The notes under the pieces: generated by a model
Seen by the model: the letters and a program-made list of their open reading frames with translations, nothing else
The model's database searches: none
What the model was told of the DNA's origin: nothing
Position numbers and translations under genes: made by a program
Source: Bog-473 sp963751335
GTDB lineage: Bacteria > Actinomycetota > Acidimicrobiia > Acidimicrobiales > RAAP-2
Direction: 5' to 3'
Assembly: GCA_963751335.1 (NCBI GenBank)
Contig: CAVVUB010000009.1
Location: forward strand, 1 to 64,000
DNA: 64,000 bases
Shown: piece after piece, positions 25,072-34,100 of the stretch
Layout: every line of letters begins with the position of its first letter
Position numbering within the stretch: the stretch's first letter is position 1

Positions 25072-26109
25072 ATGGTCGGCGTGACCAAGATTGCCATTCT
25101 CGACGACTACATCGGAATAGCCCTGGAATACGGGGACTGGACTGTGATGCCCGACGATGCGGAGATCACTGTGTACCGCCAGGCGATCCCCCCAGACAAC
25201 CTGGTGCGCGAGCTATCCGACTACGAGGTCGTCGTCATCACCCAGCAGCGAACGCGCTTTCCCCGGCTGGTGCTCGAAGGTCTTCCCAAACTCAAGCTGA
25301 TCGTTTGCAACGGCCCGACGAGCAACGTTGTCGACCACGAGGCCCGGATCGAGCGGGGGATCATGCTGTGCGGCACGGCGGGGAGCGAGCAGAGTGCAGC
25401 AGTACGTCCACTCAGCCACGAGGCGCCCCGCGGTTTGCCGCCGCCGTCGGAGATGGCCTGGGCGCTCATCTTTGCCGTGGCGAAGCGGACCGGCGTCGAG
25501 GACCGGGTCATTCGTGCTGGTGGCTGGCAGACCGGGTTCCCCATCCCACTCGCCGGCAAGACCCTCGGCCTTCTCGGCGCGGGCCGTCTCGGGGGCGCGA
25601 TGGTCCCCGTGGCGAAGGCCTTCGGCATGGACGTCATCGCATGGAGCCAGAATCTGACCGAGGAGCGATGTGCCGCGCTCGGGGTAACCAGAGTCACCAA
25701 GAACCAGCTCGTTTCGTCCGCTGACGTCCTTGGCGTCTTTCTCGTCTTCTCAGAGCGCTCGCGCAACACGCTGCGCGCCGACGACCTGCACCAAATGAAG
25801 CGGCGCGCCATTTTGGTGAACATCTCCCGCGGTCCGATCGTCGAAGAGGCTGCCCTGGTCGAAGCGCTCCGGTCCGGGCACCTCGCAGGTGCCGGTCTCG
25901 ACGTTTTCGACCGTGAGCCGCTCCCAGCAGACCACCCCTTCCGATCTCTCGACAATGTTGTCGTCACCCCGCACGTGGGTTACGTCACCGAGGAGCTCTT
26001 TCGGATCGCCTGGCGGAGGATGGCGGAGGACGTGGCGGCATACCTCGCGGGATCGCCTATTCGTGTCGTGATCGACCCGGCCGACTGTCCGCCGATGGCT
26101 CCGCAGTGA
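25072..26109 (+). CDS. D-2-hydroxyacid dehydrogenase (NAD-binding)
   Basis: A 345-residue oxidoreductase of the 2-hydroxyacid dehydrogenase family, interconverting 2-oxoacids and D-2-hydroxyacids with NAD(P). The Rossmann motif is TLGLLGAGRLGGAM (residues about 164-177). The catalytic Arg (VNISRGPIV), Glu (FDREPLP) and His (VTPHVGYV) are all present. The loop before the dinucleotide domain is longer than usual by about 15-20 residues (around SAAVRPLSHEAPRGLPPPSE). The substrate cannot be told. ATG 25072 or GTG 25081 could be the start; neither has a strong ribosome site. Confidence 0.88.
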   Translation: MVGVTKIAILDDYIGIALEYGDWTVMPDDAEITVYRQAIPPDNLVRELSDYEVVVITQQRTRFPRLVLEGLPKLKLIVCNGPTSNVVDHEARIERGIMLCGTAGSEQSAAVRPLSHEAPRGLPPPSEMAWALIFAVAKRTGVEDRVIRAGGWQTGFPIPLAGKTLGLLGAGRLGGAMVPVAKAFGMDVIAWSQNLTEERCAALGVTRVTKNQLVSSADVLGVFLVFSERSRNTLRADDLHQMKRRAILVNISRGPIVEEAALVEALRSGHLAGAGLDVFDREPLPADHPFRSLDNVVVTPHVGYVTEELFRIAWRRMAEDVAAYLAGSPIRVVIDPADCPPMAPQ

Positions 26110-26325
26110 TGCCCGCAAAGCAAAGAATTCGCCGTGGTAAACCTCGAACCTGAACCCGCGTCCGGCCTTGCACCATCCCACGAGGATCTCGCGGATCTGA
26201 TTTCACCGTCGTCCGTCGTAATCCTGGTTGTGGCTGGGTCGGTCACAGATCTCGAGTTGGACGACCGACTCGAAGGAACTGCCTGGACTTGAGGATTGCG
26301 GACTGGGTGGTCCAAAACTGGTCAA

Positions 26326-26994
26326 TCAACCGAAAGTCGTCGGTTCAGATCCTCCTCCATCTCGGTCGACCAACCGAAATGCGTCGATAACAGCATCGAG
26401 CGAACAGCCAGGGGCCGAGGAAAGGTAGCGAGTCATGTCCTCGTCGCCCAGAGCGTGCGATTGGCGAAGTCCGATGATCAACATTGCGAGGTAGGCCGCC
26501 GACGGGGCGCCGTACGCTGCCTCATTCATCGGATGGGGCGACGTAAAGGTCACAACCGGCACATCGTTGAGGCGCTCAGTGCAAAGAAGGTTCTCGTATC
26601 GCCTCGATCCAATCTGAAACGAGAAGCCCGGGACCAAGTCATCGTCATCGATCTCGATAGATGCCGACAGCCGACCGTTCTCCTGTGCAACGACGTCTAG
26701 GAACTGATCCCACCCAATGAGGTAGGCCCGGACAAGACACACGACCCCGTCTACGCGCTTCGTGTCGATATATGCGGGGCTGCCGCCCCAGATTCGCGAC
26801 TCGCCGGAGAAGTAAAGCTGGTGTGAGAACTTGAGCGCAATCGAGTCAAGTGGCGGTGACTTGTCGCGAGCCCCCTTGTACGTTCGTGTCGCTCCGCTGG
26901 GACGTCCGCCCGCGATGTAGCAGGCGAAGCGTTCTGCGTTGAGGTTCGAGCCGTAGGAGGCGTACCAGACGAGTCGGCGTTCCATCATGAACAT
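26326..26994 (-). CDS. GGCT-fold (gamma-glutamylcyclotransferase-like) protein
   Basis: About 222 residues from ATG 26994. The N-terminus has RLVWYASYGSNLNAERF, the YGSN motif that forms the phosphate or carboxylate-binding loop of gamma-glutamylcyclotransferase-like folds. A later GFSFQIGSRRYENLL segment and acidic IEIDDDDLVPG follow. The general-base Glu of true cyclotransferases is not evident in the usual place, so activity is uncertain. The gene sits immediately downstream of an orphan G1-peptidase 5' end, as if it had replaced that peptidase body. Alternative start GTG or ATG further upstream would run through that fragment. Confidence 0.6.
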   Translation of the reverse strand: MFMMERRLVWYASYGSNLNAERFACYIAGGRPSGATRTYKGARDKSPPLDSIALKFSHQLYFSGESRIWGGSPAYIDTKRVDGVVCLVRAYLIGWDQFLDVVAQENGRLSASIEIDDDDLVPGFSFQIGSRRYENLLCTERLNDVPVVTFTSPHPMNEAAYGAPSAAYLAMLIIGLRQSHALGDEDMTRYLSSAPGCSLDAVIDAFRLVDRDGGGSEPTTFG

Positions 26995-27069
26995 CTTGGT
27001 GCAATTCGGCCAGAGTGAGATTGAAAATGTCCGGCGGGGAGTCAGAGTCTTGACGCCACCCTGACCACC

Positions 27070-27172
27070 CAGAGCGCGACAGGACCAACTTCGACCGAAT
27101 CTGCATACCTCGCCACCAATCACTTCCGGGGTACCGAACGACCCGTCATCGCCCTACTCCCGCCACGGTTAG
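27070..27172 (-). pseudogene. Orphan 5' end of a G1 peptidase gene (duplicate of 30160-30255)
   Basis: About 100 bases here match the leader and first codons of the G1 peptidase gene at 29306-30187, by eye about 85% identical. Both contain the ribosome-site region and ATG followed by MQIRSKL. Similarity ends inside the signal peptide on one side and at the palindrome beginning at 30251 on the other. No peptidase body follows; the frame runs out of register toward the GGCT-like gene. Confidence 0.65.
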
Positions 27173-27205
27173 CGCTTGAACCATACCCGAAGGGGTCGTG
27201 GGTCT

Positions 27206-28516
27206 TTAGGGGAGTTGTCGTTGGGCTCTGGACGATCCAGTCCTACCGGGTTCCCGCTCCGCCAGTTGGCGGAACTCCTCGGGTACTCGTTCGGTGCCGG
27301 AAAGAGTGGCAGCGGCGTAGCCAACGGCAGTCCGGCCGAACTTTTCTCGGATCGCGTCGACGGACCGGTCCAGTCCCCATCTGGATGCTTCGACGGCGGA
27401 TCTGGCACGGGGCTCTTCATTTCGGCTGAGGTTTGGAGAATCGAGCGGCAGCTCGAGCTGCAGGGAATGCTCCGGGCGCAGGTTGGCGACCGAAACAGAG
27501 ATGAGCGTGATTGCGCATTCTCGTTCGTTGTCGAGGATGGCCGAGTGGGCAAGCCTTTCAGCCACCTCAGTCAGTGTCAGCGTGGTCGAGATCGCCACGG
27601 ACGATGTGACAGACCGCGTCACCGAGCGCATGCGAGAGAAGCGGATCCGCACGGTCACTGTCCGACCTGCCAGGTGTGCCTTGCGCAGGCGGCCGGCCAC
27701 TCTGTCAGCCAGGTAGCCGAGTGTCTCTCGGATGAGCTCTGGAGTTGCATCGCGCCGTCCGAGGGCGGCCTGGGCGCCCATGGACTTCGACCGGGCCGGC
27801 GCCTCCACTGTCCGTTCGTCGATGTTGGTCGATAGGGCGGCCAGCTTTGCCCCGGTTGCCTGTCCAAGCAGGCTGCCCAGTAGGGGGCTACCGACCTCGG
27901 CCAGTTGCCCGATGGTATGGATCCCGGCCTCGTGAAGCCGACGCTCGGTCGTTGGTCCGACTCCCCATATCAGCCCGATGGGAAGGGGATCGAGAAAGTC
28001 GCCCTCATCGTGCGGAGCCACGGCGACCAGGCCGTCAGGCTTGGCCACTTGTGACGCCACCTTGGCGAGGTGTTTCGTGCGGGCTATGCCGATCGACAAA
28101 GGGAGGCCGATCTCGTCGCGTACGCGTCGGCGGATGGCAGCCGCTATCTCGATTGGTGCTCCGAAGAGATGGACGGCGCCCGCAACATCGAGGAATGCCT
28201 CATCTATAGACACCCGCTCGACGCGAGGGGTGAAGTCGTGGAAGACAGACACGACATCGTCGCCAAACTGTTGATAGCGGCCGAAGTGGCCACCGACGAA
28301 AAGGAGATCACCGCAAAGTTGGCGAGCCCGCCACCCTGGCATGCCGCCGCGGACGCCGTACCTCCTGGCTTCATACGACGCCGCCAGCACGACACTGCCG
28401 CCGACGGCGATGGGCCGGTTCCGCAGTGAAGGGTCCAACAGCTGCTCGACCGACGCGTAGAAAGCATCGAGGTCGGCGTGCAGGATCGTCGCCCGGCTTG
28501 CTCGCTGAACTTCCAC
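27206..28516 (-). CDS. dinB: DNA polymerase IV (Y-family)
   Basis: A 436-residue translesion polymerase. Catalytic carboxylates are seen in ILHADLDAFYASVEQ and VSIDEAFLDVAG. The thumb helix-hairpin-helix region (LPIGLIWGVGPTTERRLHEAGIHTIGQLA) and the little-finger domain (MGAQAALGRRDATPELI onward) are complete. No C-terminal clamp-binding QLxLF motif is certain; LQLELPLDSPN at residue 370 may serve. GTG 28516 is the start. A perfect LexA box lies 16 bp upstream, so expression should rise on DNA damage. Confidence 0.95.
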   Translation of the reverse strand: MEVQRASRATILHADLDAFYASVEQLLDPSLRNRPIAVGGSVVLAASYEARRYGVRGGMPGWRARQLCGDLLFVGGHFGRYQQFGDDVVSVFHDFTPRVERVSIDEAFLDVAGAVHLFGAPIEIAAAIRRRVRDEIGLPLSIGIARTKHLAKVASQVAKPDGLVAVAPHDEGDFLDPLPIGLIWGVGPTTERRLHEAGIHTIGQLAEVGSPLLGSLLGQATGAKLAALSTNIDERTVEAPARSKSMGAQAALGRRDATPELIRETLGYLADRVAGRLRKAHLAGRTVTVRIRFSRMRSVTRSVTSSVAISTTLTLTEVAERLAHSAILDNERECAITLISVSVANLRPEHSLQLELPLDSPNLSRNEEPRARSAVEASRWGLDRSVDAIREKFGRTAVGYAAATLSGTERVPEEFRQLAEREPGRTGSSRAQRQLP

Positions 28517-28531
28517 CTAAGGCAAATTAGT

Positions 28532-28545
28532 CGAACATATGTTCG
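28532..28545. promoter_or_regulatory. SOS (LexA) box upstream of dinB
   Basis: CGAACATATGTTCG, the same perfect 14-bp palindrome as at 19702, lies 15 bases before the dinB start codon. It fits the Gram-positive LexA consensus. SOS control of dinB is common in bacteria; here it is inferred from the site. Confidence 0.88.
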
Positions 28546-29245
28546 TCTCCAAGAAGAGTGCCATCTCCCCCTGTGAGCTGCCCAGGTCCTCGATTCGGCT
28601 GATCTATTGCCGATCCGATCGCACGGAATTCTCACGAATTGGGGTTCTCGTGTCGGCGGGCTTCCGCAGCTTCACAAGCGGCAGATTTACGTAACATCCC
28701 AGGAGATTGATTCACACGTACCGGGTGGATCTGCTCCCTCGTCGATGGCCGAAAGAGGGGGGCTCATCGCTCGAAAGTGAGGCTGTCGTCTCGCTCCGCT
28801 AACAGAAACACCCCGTCACCGCTTGGAATCATCTGGTCCCCAGATGTGCGGGTTCGGTCGCTCACTCTGAGTCTGACTCCGGGTTGCTGTGCCCACTTCT
28901 CAGTGGCCTCGGCTCATGGCCGACCCCTCAGTGGAGACGCGCCTTCGGGAGGGATGGGGGGCGTCGTTCCGTCGGCTCGATCGAAACAGCGGTCAGAGAC
29001 CTGGGCTTCGGTTGCGAGCGGTATCACCCTCGACTGTTGACGTTCAGCACGCCCGAGAGGGACTCAGCTCGCCCTCGAGAATCGAAACGCTGATCTCGAG
29101 AGTCACCTGCCCGCCCGAGGGAGTGACGAAGGCGTCGCCGTCAAAGAAGAGACAGACGGATTCGGCGAAGACCCTGGCTCGGAATTCGGGTACCGACGGA
29201 ACCCTGCGTGCAAAGTGTTGAGCCGTTCCGGCGCACCAAACCACA
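28546..29245. other. Long intergenic stretch, little structure
   Basis: About 700 bases between dinB and the G1 peptidase. A hairpin CATCTGG-TCC-CCAGATG lies at 28830-28846. A 66-codon minus-strand frame at 29044-29244 has protein-like composition, but it has no ribosome site and no recognised relative, so I do not call it. The remainder shows nothing I can support. Confidence 0.4.
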
Positions 29246-29292
29246 CCGGAGTGAGATGGCCCCAGTTGTGCTCATCGGGCATCTCACTCCGG
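29246..29292 (-). terminator. Terminator hairpin after G1 peptidase
   Basis: CCGGAGTGAGATG (29246-29258) and CATCTCACTCCGG (29280-29292) are perfect 13-bp arms with a 21-base loop, beginning 14 bases after the peptidase stop. On the minus strand the right arm is followed by TGTGGTTTGGT, modestly T-rich. Confidence 0.6.
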
Positions 29293-29305
29293 GGGGCGGA
29301 ACCAT

Positions 29306-30187
29306 TCAGCTCGAAGGCGGAGGAGGCTGCGTGCTGCCGTCGGCCACCGTGAAGCCGTCGTTGTCGCTGTCGGGGTTCGAGGGCGACGCGATGACCGCGG
29401 TATCGGCGTTGTTGACCATGAGTATCTGGTCGACAGTCGCTCCCGGCGCCGGGTGCATCAGGGGTGTCTTCGGCTTGGTCGACGTCCCGTATTCGCCGGG
29501 GTCGAACGTCACGTTGTTGGTCTTCGTCAAGTTGGCCAGGTCGTTGACGCTCGTGCAGCCGTCAGCGATGCAGGGCCGCTCGTGGATCGCCTCCACACTG
29601 CCCTCGGAGGAGCCGACCGCTTTTTTGCTTGCCGTCCGCTTCCCTTTTAGGCCTGTCGTGAGGTCCTTGACCGTCATGGTCCACGTTTTTGTGGTGGAGG
29701 AGAAGACCACCGAAGTCTTGATCGTGTCGCCGGGATGGACAACAAGGCTCAGAGGATCTTCGGGAGCCGGTAGTACCTCGGTCCAGGCTTGGTAGAAGGC
29801 AGTCCCGTTCGAATTGTCCGCTTCAGTGCCCGCTTGGACGAGTGTTCCGTCGTTGAGTCCGCCAATTCCCACCCAGTCGGACGAGAATTGTTTCCCGGAG
29901 ACGCCGGGTTTCACGATCGGAACCTTCCAGGTGTCGACGACGCTCTGGTAGGTCCCGTTCGCGGCGCCTTGGGCATAACCAGACCAGTTGGAAGAGCCGA
30001 GCTGGCTCAGACCAAGGACGGACCTCCCGCCGGGCGCTGCGCCTCCCGGAAGGGGCGCAAGAATTGCTCGTCCTCCCACACCTGCGACTCCTGTCGAAGC
30101 CGCTGCACCCGCCGACCCTGCGACCATGGCCCCGCCCGACATCGTGCCAAGAAGCGCGACCGCGACCAACTTTGACCGAATCTGCAT
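29306..30187 (-). CDS. Secreted G1-family (eqolisin) glutamic peptidase
   Basis: About 293 residues. ATG 30187 (MQIRSKLVAVALLGTMSGGA) is fixed by a GGAGG site 6 bases upstream and opens a signal peptide ending near AGAAAS. The mature domain shows the G1 pattern: SSNWSGYA, VDTWKVPIV, SDWVGIGG, DGTLVQAGTEAD (catalytic Gln region), FYQAWTEVLPAPE (catalytic Glu region) and HPGDTIKTSV. G1 peptidases are acid-acting glutamic proteases, best known from fungi and found in some bacteria. The Pro/Ser tail is short. Secreted, it would digest protein at low pH, hinting at an acidic habitat. Single-gene unit with terminator and palindromic promoter region. Confidence 0.88.
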   Translation of the reverse strand: MQIRSKLVAVALLGTMSGGAMVAGSAGAAASTGVAGVGGRAILAPLPGGAAPGGRSVLGLSQLGSSNWSGYAQGAANGTYQSVVDTWKVPIVKPGVSGKQFSSDWVGIGGLNDGTLVQAGTEADNSNGTAFYQAWTEVLPAPEDPLSLVVHPGDTIKTSVVFSSTTKTWTMTVKDLTTGLKGKRTASKKAVGSSEGSVEAIHERPCIADGCTSVNDLANLTKTNNVTFDPGEYGTSTKPKTPLMHPAPGATVDQILMVNNADTAVIASPSNPDSDNDGFTVADGSTQPPPPSS

Positions 30188-30250
30188 ACCCCGCCTCCAA
30201 TCAGTCTGGGGCACCGAACGACGAGTCATCGCCCTCGTCCCCGCCACAGT

Positions 30251-30278
30251 TACCGTTACACCTACGGTGTCAACGGTA
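30251..30278. promoter_or_regulatory. Interrupted palindrome upstream of G1 peptidase
   Basis: TACCGTT-ACACC-TAC-GGTGT-C-AACGGTA forms a 12-bp stem with one extra base, centred 77 bp upstream of the peptidase ATG. It may be an operator. It marks the exact limit of sequence similarity to the duplicate fragment at 27070-27172. Confidence 0.45.
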
Positions 30279-30913
30279 CCGCGATACCCTGAGAATGTCT
30301 TGAGATCCTGGGGCCGTTGCCCGCTCCGCTAGCCGCGAAGAAAACTACCGGCGAGGTCAGAATCGCCTGCTCAGGGCCAATCGCAAAGACCTGCGGCATC
30401 TGAACGAGCGACCGTTCGGATGACGAGTGTGCAAGACCTCGGCCTTGCGGCTCGTTGCCGACGTCCGTCTGTGTCGGGACGATCGAGAACCATCCGGCAC
30501 CGATCAGAGCTCGCCGACGCCGGAGCTCCCTCGGGTGCGCGCGTACGTCGGACGTGCAGACCTGCTGGACGAACCCGGCGCAACGGGGTGGCGGCCCGGG
30601 CCTGTGTGTCCTTTTGCATCTGGGGGTGGCCCCGAGAAACGCCCAGAGCGATCGGACGTCGGACCGAGACGACGAGGAGCTCGCAATCGCCTCACGCTCG
30701 GGTGGTGCGGGAACTCACGATCCCGTACTCAATGACAAACGTCGCCGCGAGGGAGGGACGAAGGTCTGGGCTATCGCAGCGGCGCTTTCGGCACACACGG
30801 GCATGGTTCGGTCATGGATGTTCCTGACCGAGTCAAGGCACCCTGCCGAGACCGGCTGTGAAGCGGATGCGTGAGAGCGCGCAAAAGGCACCCGACTAAG
30901 GTTCGGCACCGAC
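30279..30913. other. Intergenic stretch before MFS gene
   Basis: About 635 bases with no frame of convincing coding character on either strand and no strong hairpin. It should hold the promoter of the rightward MFS gene, but I see no confident -35/-10 pair. Confidence 0.4.
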
Positions 30914-32512
30914 ATGAGCACCGAATCCGAAGAGACCGCGCAGGTCGAGAGCGGGTCGAGTCCGCGGCTGGCGCTCCTACTGGCCGCGGCGATGTTCGTC
31001 CTCGTCGTGGACACCTCGTTCATGAACGTGTCGATCTCCGCGGTGGTCAGGGATCTGCACACGAGCGCGAGCGGCGTGCAGTCGGCGATCGCCCTCGAGG
31101 CGTTGGTCTCCGCTGCCTTCATTCTCATCAACTCGAAGATGGGCGATCTCATCGGCCGAAAGCGCGCCTACGTGATCGGCCTGCTGGCCTATGCCGTTGG
31201 TGCGCTGGCGATGACGCTCACCCAGAACCTGACCGCGGTCATCGTCTTCTGGGCGATCATCGGCGGCCTCGGGGCCTCACTCTTGTTGCCGGCCATGCAG
31301 TCGCTCATCCACGGCAACTTCACGGGGGCCGCCCAGAAGAAGGCCTACACGCTGGTCGGTGCCTCAGCGGCGATCGCCGCAGCCGTCGGGCCGCTCCTCG
31401 GTGGCTTCGTCACTACCTATCTGTCGTGGCGCGTCGGGTTCGGCCTTGAGGTCGTCATCATCCTGGTGGTCTTGTCCCAGATCCGCCTCGTCAAGGACGT
31501 GCCCTACACGGGACCGCGTCGGATCGACCTCGTGGGTGCGTTCCTCTCCGTCATCGGCATGGGCGGCGTCGTCCTCGGCATCCTGGTCTGGCAGGAGGGT
31601 GGTGGCTACGTGGGCCTCATCATCGCCATCGGTGTCGTCGCCTTGGCCGCGTTTGCCTACTGGCTCGTCCAGCGCAAGCGCCACGGGAAGCCCACCCTCT
31701 TGGACCCCGACCTGTTCAAGCACTTGAACTTCCGCATCGGCATCTCCCAGCAGATGCTCCAGCAGATCACCCTCGGTGGTGCGATGATCGCCCTGCCGCT
31801 GTTCTTGCAGATGACGCTGGAGTACAACGCCATGCAAGCCGGCCTCTCCCTCGCACCGCTCTCACTCTCCATGTTCGCGATGGCGCTCCTCGCCGGCCGC
31901 AAAGCTGGGAAGCGCCGCCCAGCCAACATCGTGCTCGTCGGGTTCTCCCTGAGCACCGTCGGCATCGCCGCCATCATCCCCCTGGTGCCGAGAGTGGACT
32001 CGGGCTGGTACCTCGTGATCCCCCTCATCGTCGCCGGCTCCGGCCTCGGCCTGCTCGTTTCCCAGCTCAACAACTTCACCCTCGCACCCATCGCCGAGGA
32101 GCGGGTGAGCGAAGCCGCCGGAGTGAACTCTGCCGCCGGTTCATTCGGACTGTCGTTCGGGCTCGCTGTAGCTGGCGGACTCATGCTCTGGGTTCTGGCG
32201 TTGAGCTTCACCCACCTGACCTATTCGAGCACCGCGATTCCAGCGGCCCAACAGCAGCAGATCGCCGCCCACATGGAGACCGACGCCGAGATCATGAGCA
32301 ATACCCAGCTTCAGCAGCAGATCTCCAGCGAGCCCCAGCACGTGCAGAACGAGGTCCTCGCGATCAACACCGAGGCTCGGAACCGTTCCCTGCAGATCGC
32401 GCTTTTGGTCCCCGCCATCGCCGGACTCCTTGGCTTTGCCAACTCGTTTCGGATGCGACGACTTCCGGACATCAAACCCGCCGTACCTCTCGAAGGCGTC
32501 GATTTCGGCTAG
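30914..32512 (+). CDS. MFS transporter, DHA2-like
   Basis: A 532-residue transporter with 13-14 helices. Helix 1 ends VVDTSFMNVSISAVVRDL; motif A reads SKMGDLIGRKRAYVIGL; helix 5 has GASAAIAAAVGPLLGGF, the antiporter-type Gly/Pro motif C. A long hydrophilic segment rich in Gln (AAQQQQIAAHMETDAEI, then QLQQQISSEPQHVQNE) precedes the last helix, where DHA2 pumps often have an extracytoplasmic loop. Likely exports organic compounds by proton antiport. ATG 30914 has only a weak AAGG upstream. Transcribed alone, convergent with the antiporter gene. Confidence 0.9.
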   Translation: MSTESEETAQVESGSSPRLALLLAAAMFVLVVDTSFMNVSISAVVRDLHTSASGVQSAIALEALVSAAFILINSKMGDLIGRKRAYVIGLLAYAVGALAMTLTQNLTAVIVFWAIIGGLGASLLLPAMQSLIHGNFTGAAQKKAYTLVGASAAIAAAVGPLLGGFVTTYLSWRVGFGLEVVIILVVLSQIRLVKDVPYTGPRRIDLVGAFLSVIGMGGVVLGILVWQEGGGYVGLIIAIGVVALAAFAYWLVQRKRHGKPTLLDPDLFKHLNFRIGISQQMLQQITLGGAMIALPLFLQMTLEYNAMQAGLSLAPLSLSMFAMALLAGRKAGKRRPANIVLVGFSLSTVGIAAIIPLVPRVDSGWYLVIPLIVAGSGLGLLVSQLNNFTLAPIAEERVSEAAGVNSAAGSFGLSFGLAVAGGLMLWVLALSFTHLTYSSTAIPAAQQQQIAAHMETDAEIMSNTQLQQQISSEPQHVQNEVLAINTEARNRSLQIALLVPAIAGLLGFANSFRMRRLPDIKPAVPLEGVDFG

Positions 32513-32558
32513 AACCTCGGGTACACGCCATTCGTCAGCGTCGCTGGCTGGGGGTACC

Positions 32559-33827
32559 TCATGCGCTCGTCGTTCTCGAACTCCCCGAGTGCCGCAGTCG
32601 ATGCTCGTGGACCGGTCTGGTCTCCATTTCTGTCGTGCCGTCTTCTGACGCGGACTTGAACCATCTGACGTAGTGGTTCACGAGCGGCGCAGCCGAAACC
32701 CCATGAGCAAGGACTGACAGGCCAACGGTGACGTAGGTAATCGTGACTATCTCCGAGGCATGCGGGAGGTGCGCATCCTCCACGATCACGGCGAACACGA
32801 TCGAAGCGAGTCCGCGTGGACCGAACCATCCCATGAACGCTACCGTCGCAAGTCTCGCATGGGTGCCAAGCAACGACAGGGCTACAGGCAACATGCGAAC
32901 GACGGTCAGACTCAGCACGGCGTAGAGCACGATCCGCCAACTCAAGTGCTCGAGTGATGGACCGAGCAGCACCGCTCCGAAGACCAGGAATGTCACGCCG
33001 TTGAGTGCGAGTCCCGTTTCCTCGGTGAATCGCATCGTCTGTGCCACCTCGTGGCCGGCCAGCAGACCGAAGAGAGCGCCGGCCACGAACGCTGCGATGA
33101 ATCCGGACCCTCCGCACGCGGTTGCCGCCCCATAGGCGGCGAGCGTCGAAGCCAAAGGGATGATCTGTCGCCAGCTCGCTTCGATCAAACTTCGCCGTCC
33201 AGCGAAGATGACGATTCCCGAGGCAAGAACAGCCGCGCCGGCGCCACAGAGCACTCCGTAGCCAATCTCCTCGGCGACGACACGAAGCGGATGAACGGCC
33301 GCACCTGAGAAACTGGCGAGGAGGATCAACAGCAGGGGCACGCAGATCCCGTCGTTGAGTCCGCTTTCGACGTTGAGCGATTGGCGCAATACCTGGGGAA
33401 GCCTGTCGTCGGTCACGACCGCAGAACCAAGCCCTGCATCGGTCGGAGCCAGGATGACACCAAGGATCATGGCATCGTTCAATGCGAACGCGTGGAAGAG
33501 TAAAAGTGAAGTGAGGCCGCCGATGACGATCGTCAGGGGCAGCCCAATCCCGAGAAGACGCAGTGGCATCGACACGTCGCGCTTGAGCGCCCGCAGATTC
33601 ACGCGAGAGGAATCGGAGAACAGCACAACGGCAAGTGTTGCCTCGGCGAGCGTTCGGACAGTCGAGCTGGTTGGCTGTGCCGTAATCTCGTCGAGCAGCA
33701 GCGGCCCGACCACCACTCCGATTGTCACGACGACGATGGCCGGAGTGAGCGGCGTCCCAGACAGATATCGGGATACTCCTGCGACCAGAAGCAGCGATAC
33801 CCCGATGATCGCTAGCCCGAGTCCCAC
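32559..33827 (-). CDS. CPA1-type cation/proton antiporter (NhaP-like)
   Basis: About 422 residues with 11-12 helices. The exchanger core shows LAEATLAVVLFSDSSRVNL, ILGVILAPTDAGLGSAVV (ion-binding Asp in the TD motif) and ESGLNDGICVPLLLI (the ND motif conserved in CPA1), then FMGWFGPRGLASIVFAV. These exchange Na+ or K+ for H+ and control cytoplasmic pH. GTG 33827 is preferred because GAGGG lies upstream and it leads directly into helix 1; an open N-terminal extension to 33974 is possible. The C-terminus is short, without a regulatory domain. Confidence 0.88.
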   Translation of the reverse strand: MGLGLAIIGVSLLLVAGVSRYLSGTPLTPAIVVVTIGVVVGPLLLDEITAQPTSSTVRTLAEATLAVVLFSDSSRVNLRALKRDVSMPLRLLGIGLPLTIVIGGLTSLLLFHAFALNDAMILGVILAPTDAGLGSAVVTDDRLPQVLRQSLNVESGLNDGICVPLLLILLASFSGAAVHPLRVVAEEIGYGVLCGAGAAVLASGIVIFAGRRSLIEASWRQIIPLASTLAAYGAATACGGSGFIAAFVAGALFGLLAGHEVAQTMRFTEETGLALNGVTFLVFGAVLLGPSLEHLSWRIVLYAVLSLTVVRMLPVALSLLGTHARLATVAFMGWFGPRGLASIVFAVIVEDAHLPHASEIVTITYVTVGLSVLAHGVSAAPLVNHYVRWFKSASEDGTTEMETRPVHEHRLRHSGSSRTTSA

Positions 33828-34100
33828 TCTTATTGCGCGCCCTCTCTGAGTCCGTTGGGAGGCATCACTGGTCAGAAGGATGCCATGGGTGCATGATCCG
33901 TGGGGACGTAAGCCAATGACGCTTGTCGGACCTGTCTCGTGCGTGTCCGTTTGTGTCCGAGTACCTCCCGGCAAGGGCCTGGGCCTCGTCCGCCATCCGA
34001 GTGTGGCGGGGCAGAGGGGTCGAGAGTGAGTGAAGTCGAACTTGCGGAGCGGTGCGCCGCGCCGGTGGCCGAAGACTCCGCCACCGGCGCGGCGTCGCCG

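Noticed and set aside
23440..28545. The region between the SOS boxes as a phage-defence island
   Set aside because: Apart from one unassigned membrane protein, the genes (dehydrogenase, GGCT-like, dinB) have no defence signature, and there is no partner nuclease, cyclase or toxin.
29044..29244. 66-codon minus-strand frame
   Set aside because: Protein-like in part but without ribosome site, family or conserved neighbour; lies beyond the terminator hairpin of the G1 gene.
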